DNA from: Paradevosia shaoguanensis
GTDB lineage: Bacteria > Pseudomonadota > Alphaproteobacteria > Rhizobiales > Devosiaceae
Direction of reading: 5' to 3'
DNA: 64,000 nt
NCBI RefSeq assembly: GCF_016801025.1
Contig: NZ_CP068983.1
Span: 1,302,001 to 1,366,000, forward strand
Position numbers and translations under genes: made by a program. The notes beneath the pieces were generated by a model. That model ran no database searches. It was given only the letters and a program-made list of their open reading frames with translations, and was not told the DNA's origin. This document shows, piece after piece, positions 7,971 to 16,926 of the stretch; position 1 is the stretch's first letter; each line of letters starts with the position of its first letter.

Positions 7971-9509
7971 TCAGATCTTGGCAACGCCGATCCCCAATCC
8001 ATTGATGGACCCTGTGGTGTAGTGCACCACGACGAGGGCCAGCACGACCGCGACGACGATGCCCGCCGCCAGCGCCATGCCCGCCACGATCCGCTGCCGT
8101 TGCCGGTCGCGCTTGGTGCGGATGATCGGGATGACGGCCAGCGGCTCGATATGGAGCGCGCGGTTGAGCTGGACGGGACGGCGAACCGTCTTGTTGAGAT
8201 ATTCCATCAGCGCCACGACGCCTCCGCCCGCCACCAACCCGGCGAAGATCGAGAGCAGCGCCAGCCGCGTGCGGTTGGGGCTGAACGGGCGCTGCGGCGC
8301 CACGGCGGGCTCGAGGATGGTCAGCCGCTCGCCCTTGGAGCGCAGCTCGATCTGCTCGCCGGTCGATGCCTCTGCCAGCCGGCTCACGGCGGCGCTGTGC
8401 TGGGTCTTGACGTCGTCATAGTCGCGTTCGAGCGCATTGAGCACCGCCTCGTTGGCAGGCGTCGCGGCAATCGACTTGGCCAGGTCCGCCAGGTCCGTGG
8501 TGATCGTCGCCTTTTCCTGCGCGATGAAAGAGAGGCGGTCGTCGATCCCCGCCAGCTCCACGTCGAGATCGGAGGCCGGCCGCTTGACGTCGCCCGTGCT
8601 ATCGGCCTTGGCGCTGGCCGCGATCTCGGCCTTGACGGCGGCGATGCGCGACTTGATGGCGGTGATGTTGGGGCTGTCCGCCGAGAACATGCCGCTCTGG
8701 GCCGCCAGCGTCTGTTCCAACTGGTCAAGCAGCTTTTCCTGCGGCGTCTGGGGCCCGCTGCTGGGCACGCGGCCATAAGTCTCGAAGGCTTCCGTGAGGT
8801 TGGTCTTGCGGCTGCGCAGCGTCGCCTCCTCGCGCACCAATAGCTGCAGCCGTTCCTGCTGGGACGATTGCTGGTTGCGGCGGAAATCGAGGCTGTCGGG
8901 CAGGGCTTCCGAATTCTCGTTCTTGAACGCCAGGATGCGCCCTTCGAGGTCCTTGAGGTTGCCCGCAAGCCGGGTCACTTCCTGCTTGAAGAAATCGAGC
9001 GTATCGCCCGCGCGGCTCGTGCGCTGGCGGATGTTCTCGCTCAGGATCCGGTTGGCCAGCTCGTTGGTGACCACGGCCGAGAGTTCGGGCGTTTCCGCAT
9101 CGAACGACACCTCGAACGAGGCCGCGCCGCGCAGGTCCGCCGGCAACTGCCCGATGCTGATGCGCTTCTGCATGTCCTGGGCGACGTCGAGATCGGTCAT
9201 GTTCTCGCGGTTGCCATAGACGTCGAACTGGTTGGCAAGGCTCACCAGGCTCGCCGTCGTCAGGATACTCTCGGTGATGACCTGGATCTGGGACGAGGAG
9301 TCGGCGGCGACTGTCGAACGCGCGAGGTCGGCCGAAATCTGCGGGGACTCGACGAGGATCTTGGAACTCGCCCGATAGGTCGGCGGCAGGAGGATCGCGG
9401 TGACGATGCCGACGGTGGCGATGAGAATCGCGACGCCCGCGAAATAGGGCAAACGTCTCCAGAACACTGCTACGTAAAATAGAATGTCGGCGCCGCTCAA
9501 AATTGCCAC
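7971..9509 (-). CDS. Wzz/GumC-family polysaccharide co-polymerase
   Basis: 512 residues with two flanking transmembrane helices (about 20-38, PYFAGVAILIATVGIVTAIL; and near the C-terminus, IVAGMALAAGIVVAVVLALV) around a long periplasmic coiled-coil domain. The Wzz signature is at the N-terminus (LLPPTYRASSKILVESPQIS) and a proline-rich segment precedes the last helix region (EPAVAPQRPFSPNRTRLALL). The kinase domain found in ExoP/Wzc is absent and is supplied by the next gene 73 bp downstream. It should set polymer length and connect inner-membrane synthesis to the Wza-like exporter encoded divergently. Confidence 0.9.
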   Translation of the reverse strand: MAILSGADILFYVAVFWRRLPYFAGVAILIATVGIVTAILLPPTYRASSKILVESPQISADLARSTVAADSSSQIQVITESILTTASLVSLANQFDVYGNRENMTDLDVAQDMQKRISIGQLPADLRGAASFEVSFDAETPELSAVVTNELANRILSENIRQRTSRAGDTLDFFKQEVTRLAGNLKDLEGRILAFKNENSEALPDSLDFRRNQQSSQQERLQLLVREEATLRSRKTNLTEAFETYGRVPSSGPQTPQEKLLDQLEQTLAAQSGMFSADSPNITAIKSRIAAVKAEIAASAKADSTGDVKRPASDLDVELAGIDDRLSFIAQEKATITTDLADLAKSIAATPANEAVLNALERDYDDVKTQHSAAVSRLAEASTGEQIELRSKGERLTILEPAVAPQRPFSPNRTRLALLSIFAGLVAGGGVVALMEYLNKTVRRPVQLNRALHIEPLAVIPIIRTKRDRQRQRIVAGMALAAGIVVAVVLALVVVHYTTGSINGLGIGVAKI

Positions 9510-9593
9510 CCAGTAATTGATTGACCGGCATGCTGCGACAGGCGGGCAGGACGGGCTATCGACCGTTGGAGCTATGGAGCGGGTCGGCGTTTC
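9510..9593. promoter_or_regulatory. divergent promoter region wzz / wza
   Basis: 84 bp separate the divergent chain-length and export genes, so both promoters must lie here or inside the genes. No clear -35/-10 pair was found. Confidence 0.4.
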
Positions 9594-10895
9594 ATGGTCG
9601 GCTCTAGGCCTAAGGTGGTAGTATTGGGTGTCGCGATGATCGCGCTAGCAGCATGGAAACAGGGAAAGCGCGGCCTCTTGCTGGCGGCATTGCTCGCGGG
9701 CATCGCGCTTCCAGCGCAGGCAGTCGAACCCAGCGCCCTCACGCCCCTCACCAAGCTCCAGCTCTCGGTCGTGCAGTGGAATCCCGTGCTCGGGCAATAC
9801 CAGAAGCTCGACGCGGTGAGCGGGGAAATCACCGTCGCGCCCGATCGCTCGATCACCGTGCCGCTGGTCGGCAAATTGCCGGTGGAAAACACCAGCGTCG
9901 AGCAGCTCGCCGCCATCATCGCCGACCGGATCAAGGCCAAGATCGGCCTCGTCGACCTCCCCGAGGTCACGGTGGACGTCGCTGCCTATCCGCCCATCTA
10001 TGTGGTGGGCGACGTCGCCAAGGCCGGCGAATATCCCTTCCGCCCCGACATGACCGTGCTCCAGGCGCTTGCCCTTGGCGGCGGACCGACCCAGGCCAGC
10101 CCCGAACAGGGCGCCACGCGCACCAAGCTCCTCGGCGATCTCCAGGCCGGCGAAGGCGATATCCTGCGCACCATGGCGCACATCGCCCGCTACGAGGCGG
10201 AGCTGAGCGGGGCGGCCGACATCGCCTTCCCGCCCGAACTCTCCTCGGCGCCCAAGGAAGGCCAGATCGCCCAGATCATCGCGCAGGAACAGGTCGTCTT
10301 CCATTCGCGCGTTGAGGCCGCAAAGCGCCAGGAAGCTTCGTTCGAGGAATTGAAAGCCCTGCTGCTTTCCGAAATCGACGTGCTCAAGCAGAAGGGCGAC
10401 AACCTCGAAACCGCCATCACGTCGAAGGAAAAGGAATACGACGGCGTGAAGACGCTGGTCGACCAGGGCATCGCCACGGTCACCCGCCGCACGGATCTCG
10501 AAACCGCCCTCACCAGCCTGCGCGCGGACCGGCTCGACAACATCACCGCCACCATGCGCGCCCGTCAGGCCTTGAGCGAGGCCGAACGCAACCTTGCTGC
10601 CGTGCAGGACCAGCAGAAGACCGACGCCTCCTCGCAATTGCAGACCGAGCAGGCCAAGCTCGAACAGCTCCGCAACAGCCAGGCCACCGCCCGCCTGCTG
10701 CTGATGGGCCTCCCCGCCGACACCACCTCCAACCCCGACGGCCGCCAGCAGCTCGCCTACAGCATCGTCCGCCAGTCCGCCACCGGCGGCGTCCAGCAGC
10801 TCAACGCCGACGAAACGACGACCCTCTCGCCCGGCGACGTGGTGAAGGTAACCGCGGTCGGCAAGGACGAAGCGACGGCGAACGCCGCGCTGTAG
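9594..10895 (+). CDS. polysaccharide export protein (Wza/GumB-like, Poly_export family)
   Basis: 433 residues. After a signal region (GLLLAALLAGIALPAQAVEP) comes a Poly_export domain (VQWNPVLGQYQKLDAVSGEI...RSITVPLVGKLPV) and an SLBB-like soluble beta-grasp segment (PPIYVVGDVAKAGEYPFRPD). About 200 residues of predicted coiled coil follow (about 200-370), as in exporters with an extended periplasmic helical region. It lacks an obvious lipobox. The start is uncertain: ATG 9594 gives a 44-residue leader, while ATG 9636 would give a tidier signal peptide. It pairs with the divergent Wzz gene to form the export channel. Confidence 0.87.
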   Translation: MVGSRPKVVVLGVAMIALAAWKQGKRGLLLAALLAGIALPAQAVEPSALTPLTKLQLSVVQWNPVLGQYQKLDAVSGEITVAPDRSITVPLVGKLPVENTSVEQLAAIIADRIKAKIGLVDLPEVTVDVAAYPPIYVVGDVAKAGEYPFRPDMTVLQALALGGGPTQASPEQGATRTKLLGDLQAGEGDILRTMAHIARYEAELSGAADIAFPPELSSAPKEGQIAQIIAQEQVVFHSRVEAAKRQEASFEELKALLLSEIDVLKQKGDNLETAITSKEKEYDGVKTLVDQGIATVTRRTDLETALTSLRADRLDNITATMRARQALSEAERNLAAVQDQQKTDASSQLQTEQAKLEQLRNSQATARLLLMGLPADTTSNPDGRQQLAYSIVRQSATGGVQQLNADETTTLSPGDVVKVTAVGKDEATANAAL

Positions 10896-11252
10896 GCGAT
10901 CCGGCACTCGCGGAAGCGGCTTCAGTTCTCAGCCTTGCTCGCGAAGGCAGCGCCTCGGCGCCAGTACCCTCCCAGACGAAGACGAAGGGGAGATGGTGCC
11001 GAGGTGGCCATGGTCAGCGCATGAGCCCTCAAAGAGTCGGCAATCCTGTGCGACGGCCCGCCTAGCGCCTCCTCGTATCCTCGGAAGGTCTCAGAACCCC
11101 GCGTAGGGCACCGCCCTGCCTATACCCAAAAGGTCTCTTCCCCGGCGAAGGCCGGGGCCCAGCAGGACGTTCAGCACACGCGGAACTATCCCTGGACCCC
11201 GGCCGTCGCCGGGGAAGACAAATCGCGTAGCAGGCAGACGAGCACCGCCCCG
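10896..11252. other. convergent intergenic region with two family A repeats
   Basis: About 360 bp between the convergent exporter and aminotransferase genes. No open frame with an SD and no RNA gene was recognised. The right third carries the repeat pair at 11140-11214. Confidence 0.5.
11140..11214. repeat. inverted pair of family A REP-like palindromes
   Basis: CCCCGGC-GAAG-GCCGGGG at 11140-11157 and CCCCGGC-CGTC-GCCGGGG at 11197-11214. The flanks (TCTT...CCCAG and TGGA...AAGA) show that the two units are in opposite orientation, like a BIME. Confidence 0.7.
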
Positions 11253-12419
11253 CTAGGCGCTGGCCCTCAACTTCGGCCGCGTCGCCCCGATCGCGTGATC
11301 GAGGGCACTCACCACCGCCTCGACATCCTGGTCGGGCATCCGGTCATAGAGCGGCAGGATCACCGAATGCGCCTGCGCCGCCTCGCTCCGCGGCAGGCGA
11401 TAGCCGTCGCCGGCATAGGGCCGCTCAAGGTGCGAATTCATGATGCCGCGGCGCGTCGCGATCCCCCCATCGAGCATGGACTGCATGATCTCGCGCTGGT
11501 CGATATCGCGGGCCAGCGTCACGCAATAGCTCTGCCAGTTGCTGCGTGCCCAGTTCGCCTCCGAGGGCGCCGCCACTCCGGCCACGCGCGCCAGCAGGTC
11601 TCCGTAGAGCCCCGCCAGCCGACGCCGCGCCGCGACGATCCCCGGCAGGCGCTGGAGCTGGACGCGACCGACGGCCGCCTGCATGTCCGTCATCCGGTAA
11701 TTGTAGCCCACCTCGTCATAGGTCTCGAAGACCACCTGGGCCGAGGAATGGCGCACCGAATCCGGCACGGTCATGCCGTGCTGGCGCCAGAGGCGGAATT
11801 TCTCGTCGTAGCGCGGATTGTTGGTGGTCAGCATGCCGCCGTCGCCGGTCGTGATGACCTTGCGCGGATGGAAGGAGAAGCAGGCGATATCGCCATGCGG
11901 CCGGCCGATCTTCTGCCAGGAGCCGTCCCACTCGATCTCGCTGCCGATGGCGCAGGCCGCGTCCTCGATGACCGGGATGCCATGCCGCCGCCCGATGGCG
12001 ACGAGCGTTGCCAGATCGCAGGGCATGCCCAGCTGGTGCACGCAGAGAATGGCCTTGGTGCGCGGCGTGATCGCCGCCTCGACCAGTTCCGGATCGATAT
12101 TGAAGCCGCCCTCGCCGATATCGACGAAGACCGGCTTGGCGCGGCAATAGACGATGGCATTGGCCGTGGCGATGAAGCTGTGGCTGACGGTGATGACCTC
12201 ATCGCCCTCCCCCACGCCCACCGCCATCAGCGCCAGGTGCAGCGCGGTCGTACAATTGGAGACGGCGCAGGCATGGGCCGCGCCGACATAGGCGGCGAAT
12301 TCCTTCTCGAAGGCCGCCACTTCCGGCCCCTGCGTCACCCAGCCTGACAGGATGACGCGGCGGGCGGCCTCGGCTTCTTCCTCGCCCAGATTGGGCGCTG
12401 CAACCGGGATTCTGGGCAT
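11253..12419 (-). CDS. DegT/DnrJ/EryC1/StrS-family nucleotide-sugar aminotransferase
   Basis: 388 residues of PLP-dependent sugar aminotransferase. Visible features are the N-terminal MPRIPVAAPNLGEEE, cofactor-pocket GPEVAAFEKEFAAYVGAAHA and SNCTTALHLAL, the ITPRTKAILCVHQLGMPCDL strand, EDAACAIGSE, and the lysine-bearing FSFHPRKVITTGDGGML (the K forms the internal aldimine). It closes a tightly packed leftward operon, beginning 2 nt after the epimerase stop. It would aminate a keto-sugar nucleotide for the polysaccharide repeat unit. Which sugar is unknown; perosamine-like GDP-4-keto or UDP-4-keto substrates are both possible. Confidence 0.9.
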   Translation of the reverse strand: MPRIPVAAPNLGEEEAEAARRVILSGWVTQGPEVAAFEKEFAAYVGAAHACAVSNCTTALHLALMAVGVGEGDEVITVSHSFIATANAIVYCRAKPVFVDIGEGGFNIDPELVEAAITPRTKAILCVHQLGMPCDLATLVAIGRRHGIPVIEDAACAIGSEIEWDGSWQKIGRPHGDIACFSFHPRKVITTGDGGMLTTNNPRYDEKFRLWRQHGMTVPDSVRHSSAQVVFETYDEVGYNYRMTDMQAAVGRVQLQRLPGIVAARRRLAGLYGDLLARVAGVAAPSEANWARSNWQSYCVTLARDIDQREIMQSMLDGGIATRRGIMNSHLERPYAGDGYRLPRSEAAQAHSVILPLYDRMPDQDVEAVVSALDHAIGATRPKLRASA

Positions 12420-12421
12420 GG

Positions 12422-13396
12422 TCAGACCGCCTTGCGCTGCGGGACGGAGACTTCGTCCGTCCACCATTCGACGAGCTCGCGCAGGCCTTCCTCAAGCGGG
12501 ATAGAGGCCTCGAAGCCGATGCGCTTGCGCGCGCGGCTCACATCGGCGAGGCGCCGGGGCACGGGGTTCACCTTGCGGGCCGGGCCGTATTCCGGCTCGA
12601 GCGTCGAACCCATGACGCGCAGCAGCGTATCGGCCAGCTCACGCAGGCTGGTTTCTTCCCCGCTTCCGACGTTGAAGACCTCGTCTGTCACGTCGGCCTT
12701 GGCCGCCAGCACATTGGCGCGGGCAACGTCGCGGGCGTTGATGAAGTCCATGGTCTGGAGGCCGTCGCCCAGGATCAGCGGCGGCTGGCCGGCCGCGATG
12801 CGCTCCATCCAGCGGATCAGCACCTCGGTATAGACCCCGAAGGCGTCCATGCGCGGGCCGTAGACGTTGAAATAGCGCAGCGCCACGTAGCGCAGGCCGT
12901 ACATCTCGGCGAAGCTGCGCAGCAGGCCCTCGTTATAGACCTTGGCCGCCCCATAGATGGTGCGGTTGTTATAGGGGTGGTGATCCTCGTTGGTCGGGAA
13001 GAAATCGGCCGCGCCGAGCACCGAGGCGGAGGATGCCGCCACGACCTTGGAGACGCCTGCCGCCACCGCCGCTTCGAGCACGTTGAACGTCCCCGTCGCC
13101 AGCACGTCATGGGCCAGTCTCGGTTCCTGCGCGCATTGGGTGATGCGGATGGCCGCCTGGTGGAAGACGATGTCGATGTCCTCCATCACGCGCTTGACCA
13201 CCTGCGTGTCCCGGATATCGCCCTGGACCATGGTGATGGGATAGATGGCGCTTGCCGGCGCCAGGTTCTCGCGACGGCCGCGGTCGAAATTGTCGAGCAC
13301 CACGATTTCGCGCGGGCCCTCCATGGCGACCAGTTCGGCGATGTGCGAACCGATGAGCCCGGCTCCGCCGGTGATGAGTATCCGCTTACCTTTCAA
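12422..13396 (-). CDS. NAD-dependent epimerase/dehydratase (UDP-sugar 4-epimerase-like)
   Basis: 324 residues of extended SDR. The Rossmann motif is ITGGAGLIGSHIAELVA, followed by the catalytic S region (VAASSASVLG) and the YxxxK pair in RTIYGAAKVYNEGLL, then RYFNVYGPRMDAFGVYTEV. The start is placed at TTG 13396 because a perfect AAGGAGG lies 7 nt upstream and the Rossmann strand follows immediately; the longer frame would add 25 Cys/Arg-rich residues inside the upstream gene. It overlaps the upstream acyltransferase gene by 11 nt. Likely substrate is a UDP-hexose or hexuronate for the polysaccharide. The assignment as epimerase rather than dehydratase is by similarity. Confidence 0.88.
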   Translation of the reverse strand: MKGKRILITGGAGLIGSHIAELVAMEGPREIVVLDNFDRGRRENLAPASAIYPITMVQGDIRDTQVVKRVMEDIDIVFHQAAIRITQCAQEPRLAHDVLATGTFNVLEAAVAAGVSKVVAASSASVLGAADFFPTNEDHHPYNNRTIYGAAKVYNEGLLRSFAEMYGLRYVALRYFNVYGPRMDAFGVYTEVLIRWMERIAAGQPPLILGDGLQTMDFINARDVARANVLAAKADVTDEVFNVGSGEETSLRELADTLLRVMGSTLEPEYGPARKVNPVPRRLADVSRARKRIGFEASIPLEEGLRELVEWWTDEVSVPQRKAV

Positions 13397-14087
13397 GGTG
13401 CGCCTCCTTGTCTTCGCGCATCCGCAGCAATCGGGCCGGCACGCCGGCCACGATCGAAAATGGTTCGACATCGGTGGTCACCACCGCCCCCGCGCCGACG
13501 ATGGCGCCGCGGCCGACAGTGACGCCGGGCAGGATCACCGCGCCCGTGCCGATATCGGCCCAGGCCTCGATCCTGACAGGCTTGATGAGCAGGTCCGTGG
13601 CGATGATCGGCCGGTCGATGGGCGAGCCGGTATGCTCCGAACCCAGGACGCGGGCGCCCGGCCCCCAGCCGACATGATCCTCGATGATGATGTCGCGGGC
13701 ATCGAGAAAGGCGTGCGGGCCGATCCAGACATGGTCGCCGATGCGGCAGCGGCCGTCATAGCGCCCCTGGATGTAGGAGCCGAAGCCGAAGAAGACGCCG
13801 GCGCCGATATCCATGGTTTCCAGGTGCTTGAAGCCGACATTGGCCTCCACGCGCAGCCCCGGCCCGCAGCGATGGGCCGTGGCGTTGACGATGGCCTTGC
13901 GCATCAGCCGGTCGACCATGCCGTCGGCGGTCGAAAAGCGTCCATAGAGCTCGACCAGCGCCTTGGTGTCGTAGTTCTCGCGCAGGTCGAGGACCAGGCC
14001 TTCGAGATAGTCGACATCCACCGGCGCCTTCTGGGCGTGGACGGCCGGAACGAGACGATCGGTCAGCGAGGACACGTTAGACGACAT
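13386..14087 (-). CDS. hexapeptide-repeat (LbH) acyltransferase
   Basis: 233 residues. Residues about 85-215 are left-handed beta-helix hexapeptide repeats ([LIV]GxxxxI): IGDHVWIGPHAFLD, WADIGTGAVILPGVTVGRGA, IVGAGAVVTTDVEPFSIVAG and the terminal VPARLLR. Such proteins transfer acetyl from acetyl-CoA to sugar hydroxyls or amines (NodL/maltose acetyltransferase and sugar N-acetyltransferase families). The first 80 residues are non-repetitive. It overlaps the upstream aminotransferase by 11 nt and the downstream epimerase by 11 nt. It may O- or N-acetylate a repeat-unit sugar. Confidence 0.85.
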   Translation of the reverse strand: MSSNVSSLTDRLVPAVHAQKAPVDVDYLEGLVLDLRENYDTKALVELYGRFSTADGMVDRLMRKAIVNATAHRCGPGLRVEANVGFKHLETMDIGAGVFFGFGSYIQGRYDGRCRIGDHVWIGPHAFLDARDIIIEDHVGWGPGARVLGSEHTGSPIDRPIIATDLLIKPVRIEAWADIGTGAVILPGVTVGRGAIVGAGAVVTTDVEPFSIVAGVPARLLRMREDKEAHLER

Positions 14088-15192
14088 AGGCGTCCTGCTT
14101 TATGGCATTGGCCACGGTTTCGATCTGGCGCGGCGACATTTCGGGATAGATGGGGAGCGAGAGCACTTCGCGAGCCAAAGCTTCGGCCACGGGGAAATCG
14201 CCCTCGACATAGCCGAGATCGGCATGCGCCTTCTGGAGGTGTACGGGGATGGGATAATGCAGCCCCGTCTGCACGCCCTCGTCGCCCAATTGCTTGCGCA
14301 GCGCCTCGCGGTCGCGGGTGCGGATGGCGAAGACATGGTAGACGTGGCGGCGGCCCTGGATTTCGGCCGGCAGCTTGATCGAGCCGATATCGGCGAGGAG
14401 GCTGCGATAGCGCGCGGCATGGGCACGGCGGGCTTCGGTCCAGTCCTCGAGATAGCGCAGCTTGACGTCCAGGATCGCGCCCTGGATGGCATCCATGCGG
14501 TAGTTGAAGCCCTTGAGCACGTGGTTGTAGCGCCCGGCCTGACCCCAGTCGCGCAGCGAGCGCATGGTGTACATCTGCTCGTCGCTATTGGTGACGACGA
14601 TGCCGCCTTCCCCGCAGGCGCCCAGGTTCTTGCCCGGGTAGAACGAGAAGGCCGAGGAGAGCCCGATGCTGCCCGCGCGGCGGCCGCGATATTCGGCGCC
14701 ATGGGCCTGGCAGGCATCCTCGATCAGGGTCAGCCCGTAGCTGTGGGCGATGGCCTGGATGGCGGTCATGTCCGCCATCTGGCCGTAGAGGTGCACCGGC
14801 ACGATGGCCTTGGTGCGCGGGGTGATGGCCGCTTCGATCAGCGACGGGTCGATGTTGAAGCTCTCCGGCTCGACATCGACCAGCACCGGCCGCGCGCCGG
14901 CATAGAGGATCGCCGCCACCGTCGCCACGAAAGTGAAGGGGGTGGTGATGACCTCGTCGCCCGGCCCGATATTGGCGGCGAGCAGCGCCAGGTGCAGCGC
15001 GCTCGTGCCGGTATTGACGGCGATGGCGTGGCGCACGCCGCAATAATCGGCGAAGGCCCGCTCGAAGCGTTCCACCGGCTCGCCCTGCACATAGGCGCCG
15101 GAAGCCAGCACGTCGAGCACGGCAGCGTCGAGCTCGGGCTTGAGCGCGGCATATTGCGCGCGCAGATCGAGAAGCGGGATCACGCCGGGCAT
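14077..15192 (-). CDS. DegT-family aminotransferase, WbpE-like
   Basis: 371 residues. PLP fold with IPLLDLRAQYAALKPELDAA, the TGTSALHLALLA pocket, EDACQAHGAEY and the lysine motif FSFYPGKNLGACGEGG. The order with the next upstream Gfo/Idh dehydrogenase and the hexapeptide acetyltransferase is dehydrogenase, aminotransferase, N-acetyltransferase, the set (WbpB/WbpE/WbpD) that converts UDP-GlcNAcA into UDP-2,3-diacetamido-2,3-dideoxyglucuronate. By this analogy it transaminates the 3-keto sugar. The first step, WbpA, is not in the window. It overlaps the dehydrogenase gene by 13 nt. Confidence 0.88.
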   Translation of the reverse strand: MPGVIPLLDLRAQYAALKPELDAAVLDVLASGAYVQGEPVERFERAFADYCGVRHAIAVNTGTSALHLALLAANIGPGDEVITTPFTFVATVAAILYAGARPVLVDVEPESFNIDPSLIEAAITPRTKAIVPVHLYGQMADMTAIQAIAHSYGLTLIEDACQAHGAEYRGRRAGSIGLSSAFSFYPGKNLGACGEGGIVVTNSDEQMYTMRSLRDWGQAGRYNHVLKGFNYRMDAIQGAILDVKLRYLEDWTEARRAHAARYRSLLADIGSIKLPAEIQGRRHVYHVFAIRTRDREALRKQLGDEGVQTGLHYPIPVHLQKAHADLGYVEGDFPVAEALAREVLSLPIYPEMSPRQIETVANAIKQDAYVV

Positions 15193-16223
15193 TTCATACC
15201 TTCCAGTTCAACCATGCGGCCGCCGCGGGCCAGCGATTGCGATGCGGCCTCGAGGATCGAGACCACGCGCAGGCCTGCCTGCGCATCGGCGATGGGTGTG
15301 GTTCCGTGTTCGACGCAGGAGACGAATTCGCGCAGCTCGACGGCGAGCGCCTCGCTCAGGTCGAGCTGGGGCGCCCACATGTCGCCGGTGCGGTAGCCGA
15401 CGCGGAGCTGGTCTTCCTTCTTGCGGCGGGATGGCGAGGGCGCGTTCGTGTCGACGACGATGCCCTTGTCGTAGACCTTGATCTTCTCGGACGGCTCGAG
15501 ATCGTCATAGACGATCATCTTGCGGCTGCCGCCGACCAGGGTCCGGCGCACCTTGACGGGCGCCAGCCAGTTGACGTGCACATGGGCGATGAGATTGCTC
15601 TGATAGTGCAGCGTCAGGTAGGCGATATCCTCGGGCTTGCCCGTCAGGTGGCTGCTGCCCGTCGCCGACACCGCGACCGGGCGCTCCTGGAGCACGTAGT
15701 CCATGATCGAAAGATCGTGGACGGCGAGGTCCCAGAGCACCGAGACGTCGCTCTGGAAGAGGCCCAGATTGATGCGCACGGAATCGTAATAGTAGAGGTC
15801 GCCCACTTCCGTATCGATAAGCTCGCGCATCTTGCGGATGGCGCCGGTGTGGACGAACGTATGGTCGACCGCGAGAACGAGGTTGCGCTTGTCGGCCTCA
15901 TCCACCATCCGCCGCGCCTTCTCGGCGGAAGCGGCCATCGGCTTTTCGACCAGCACGTGCTTGCCTGCCTGCAGTGCCTTCATGGCCAGCGGGAAGTGGG
16001 ACGCGACCGGCGTGGAGATGGCCACGGCATCGACCTTGGGGTCGGCGAGCACCTCGTCGAAATCCTCGGTGATGTTGACCGAGGGATAACGCGTGCGGAC
16101 GCCCGCCAGCCGCTCGGTGCGCAGGTCGCAGACCCAGCGCAGCTCGGCGCCGGGCAGCTCCCAGAGGTTCCGGACCAGGTTCGGCCCCCAATAGCCGTAA
16201 CCGACGACCGCGACTCCGATCAT
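15180..16223 (-). CDS. Gfo/Idh/MocA dehydrogenase, WbpB-like
   Basis: 347 residues. N-terminal NAD-binding fold GVAVVGYGYWGPNLVRNL, the family EKP motif (KHVLVEKPMAASAEKARRMV), then the C-terminal substrate domain with SDVSVLWDLAVHDLSIMDYV including the conserved D-x-x-x-H pattern. It would oxidise C3 of a UDP-hexuronic acid ahead of the WbpE-like transaminase. It shares ATGA with the upstream acetyltransferase gene and overlaps the next gene by 13 nt, so the three form one translational block. The exact sugar is inferred from gene order only. Confidence 0.88.
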   Translation of the reverse strand: MIGVAVVGYGYWGPNLVRNLWELPGAELRWVCDLRTERLAGVRTRYPSVNITEDFDEVLADPKVDAVAISTPVASHFPLAMKALQAGKHVLVEKPMAASAEKARRMVDEADKRNLVLAVDHTFVHTGAIRKMRELIDTEVGDLYYYDSVRINLGLFQSDVSVLWDLAVHDLSIMDYVLQERPVAVSATGSSHLTGKPEDIAYLTLHYQSNLIAHVHVNWLAPVKVRRTLVGGSRKMIVYDDLEPSEKIKVYDKGIVVDTNAPSPSRRKKEDQLRVGYRTGDMWAPQLDLSEALAVELREFVSCVEHGTTPIADAQAGLRVVSILEAASQSLARGGRMVELEGMKCPA

Positions 16224-16720
16224 GATGCAAGCTCGCTCTGTAGATGGTTCCTGGCGTCGGGCACGCGCCCGACGATCCGCGCGGGGACACCCGCGACGAT
16301 GGCAAAATCAGGCACGTCACGCGTCACCGTGGCGCCGGCGCCGACCAGGGCATGGGCCCCGATGGTGACGCCGCCCAGCACGGTGGCGCCGCTGCCGATC
16401 GAAGCGCCTTTCCTGACGAGGATGGGGGCCACGGACCAGTCGTCCGAGCCCTGCAGGCTGCCGTCGGCATTGGTCGCGCGGGGGAACTTGTCGTTGGTGA
16501 ACATGACGCCGTGTCCGATGAACACTTCGTCCTCGAGCGTCACCCCTTCGCAGAGGAAGCTGTGGCTCGACACCTTGCAGCGCGCGCCGACGACGACGCC
16601 CCGCTGGATCTCCACGAACGTGCCGATACGGGCACCAGCCCCTATCGTGCAGTCATAGAGATTGACGAGATCGGGGTGATAGATCACCGCCCCTTCACCC
16701 ATCACGACACCCTTGATCAT
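16220..16720 (-). CDS. hexapeptide N-acetyltransferase, WbpD-like
   Basis: 166 residues, almost entirely left-handed beta-helix: TIGAGARIGTFVEIQRGVVV, HSFLCEGVTLEDEVFIGHGV, APILVRKGASIGSGATVLGG, VTIGAHALVGAGATVTRDVP and a VPARIVGR cap. The loop MFTNDKFPRATNADG is characteristic of WbpD/WlbB-type UDP-amino-sugar N-acetyltransferases. It is the first gene of the six-gene leftward operon. It would acetylate the amino group introduced by the WbpE-like enzyme. The start is the ATG at 16720 after a short leader. Confidence 0.87.
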   Translation of the reverse strand: MIKGVVMGEGAVIYHPDLVNLYDCTIGAGARIGTFVEIQRGVVVGARCKVSSHSFLCEGVTLEDEVFIGHGVMFTNDKFPRATNADGSLQGSDDWSVAPILVRKGASIGSGATVLGGVTIGAHALVGAGATVTRDVPDFAIVAGVPARIVGRVPDARNHLQSELAS

Positions 16721-16926
16721 AATACCCTCACGCGGCGCCGGCAGACGGCCGTCTCACGCCATGGCGTCGACACTAGGCGGGGGGTGCGAGGGGTCGAATA
16801 GCTAAATGGTGCTAATGGATCGAGGGGTTTAGGGGCGGGTAAGTTGGGGTCGTCGCAGCGCCGGAATGCCGATTATTCAGGCCCTGCGGCAGCATACAGA
16901 TAATTCGATCTAGGTCCGGAACGAGC
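16721..16926. promoter_or_regulatory. divergent promoter region, sugar-biosynthesis operon / O-antigen ligase-like gene
   Basis: 206 bp carry the promoters of the six-gene leftward operon and the rightward membrane protein. The centre is G-rich on the plus strand (runs GGGGGG and AGGGG near 16777-16850). No convincing -35/-10 pair was found by eye. Confidence 0.4.
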
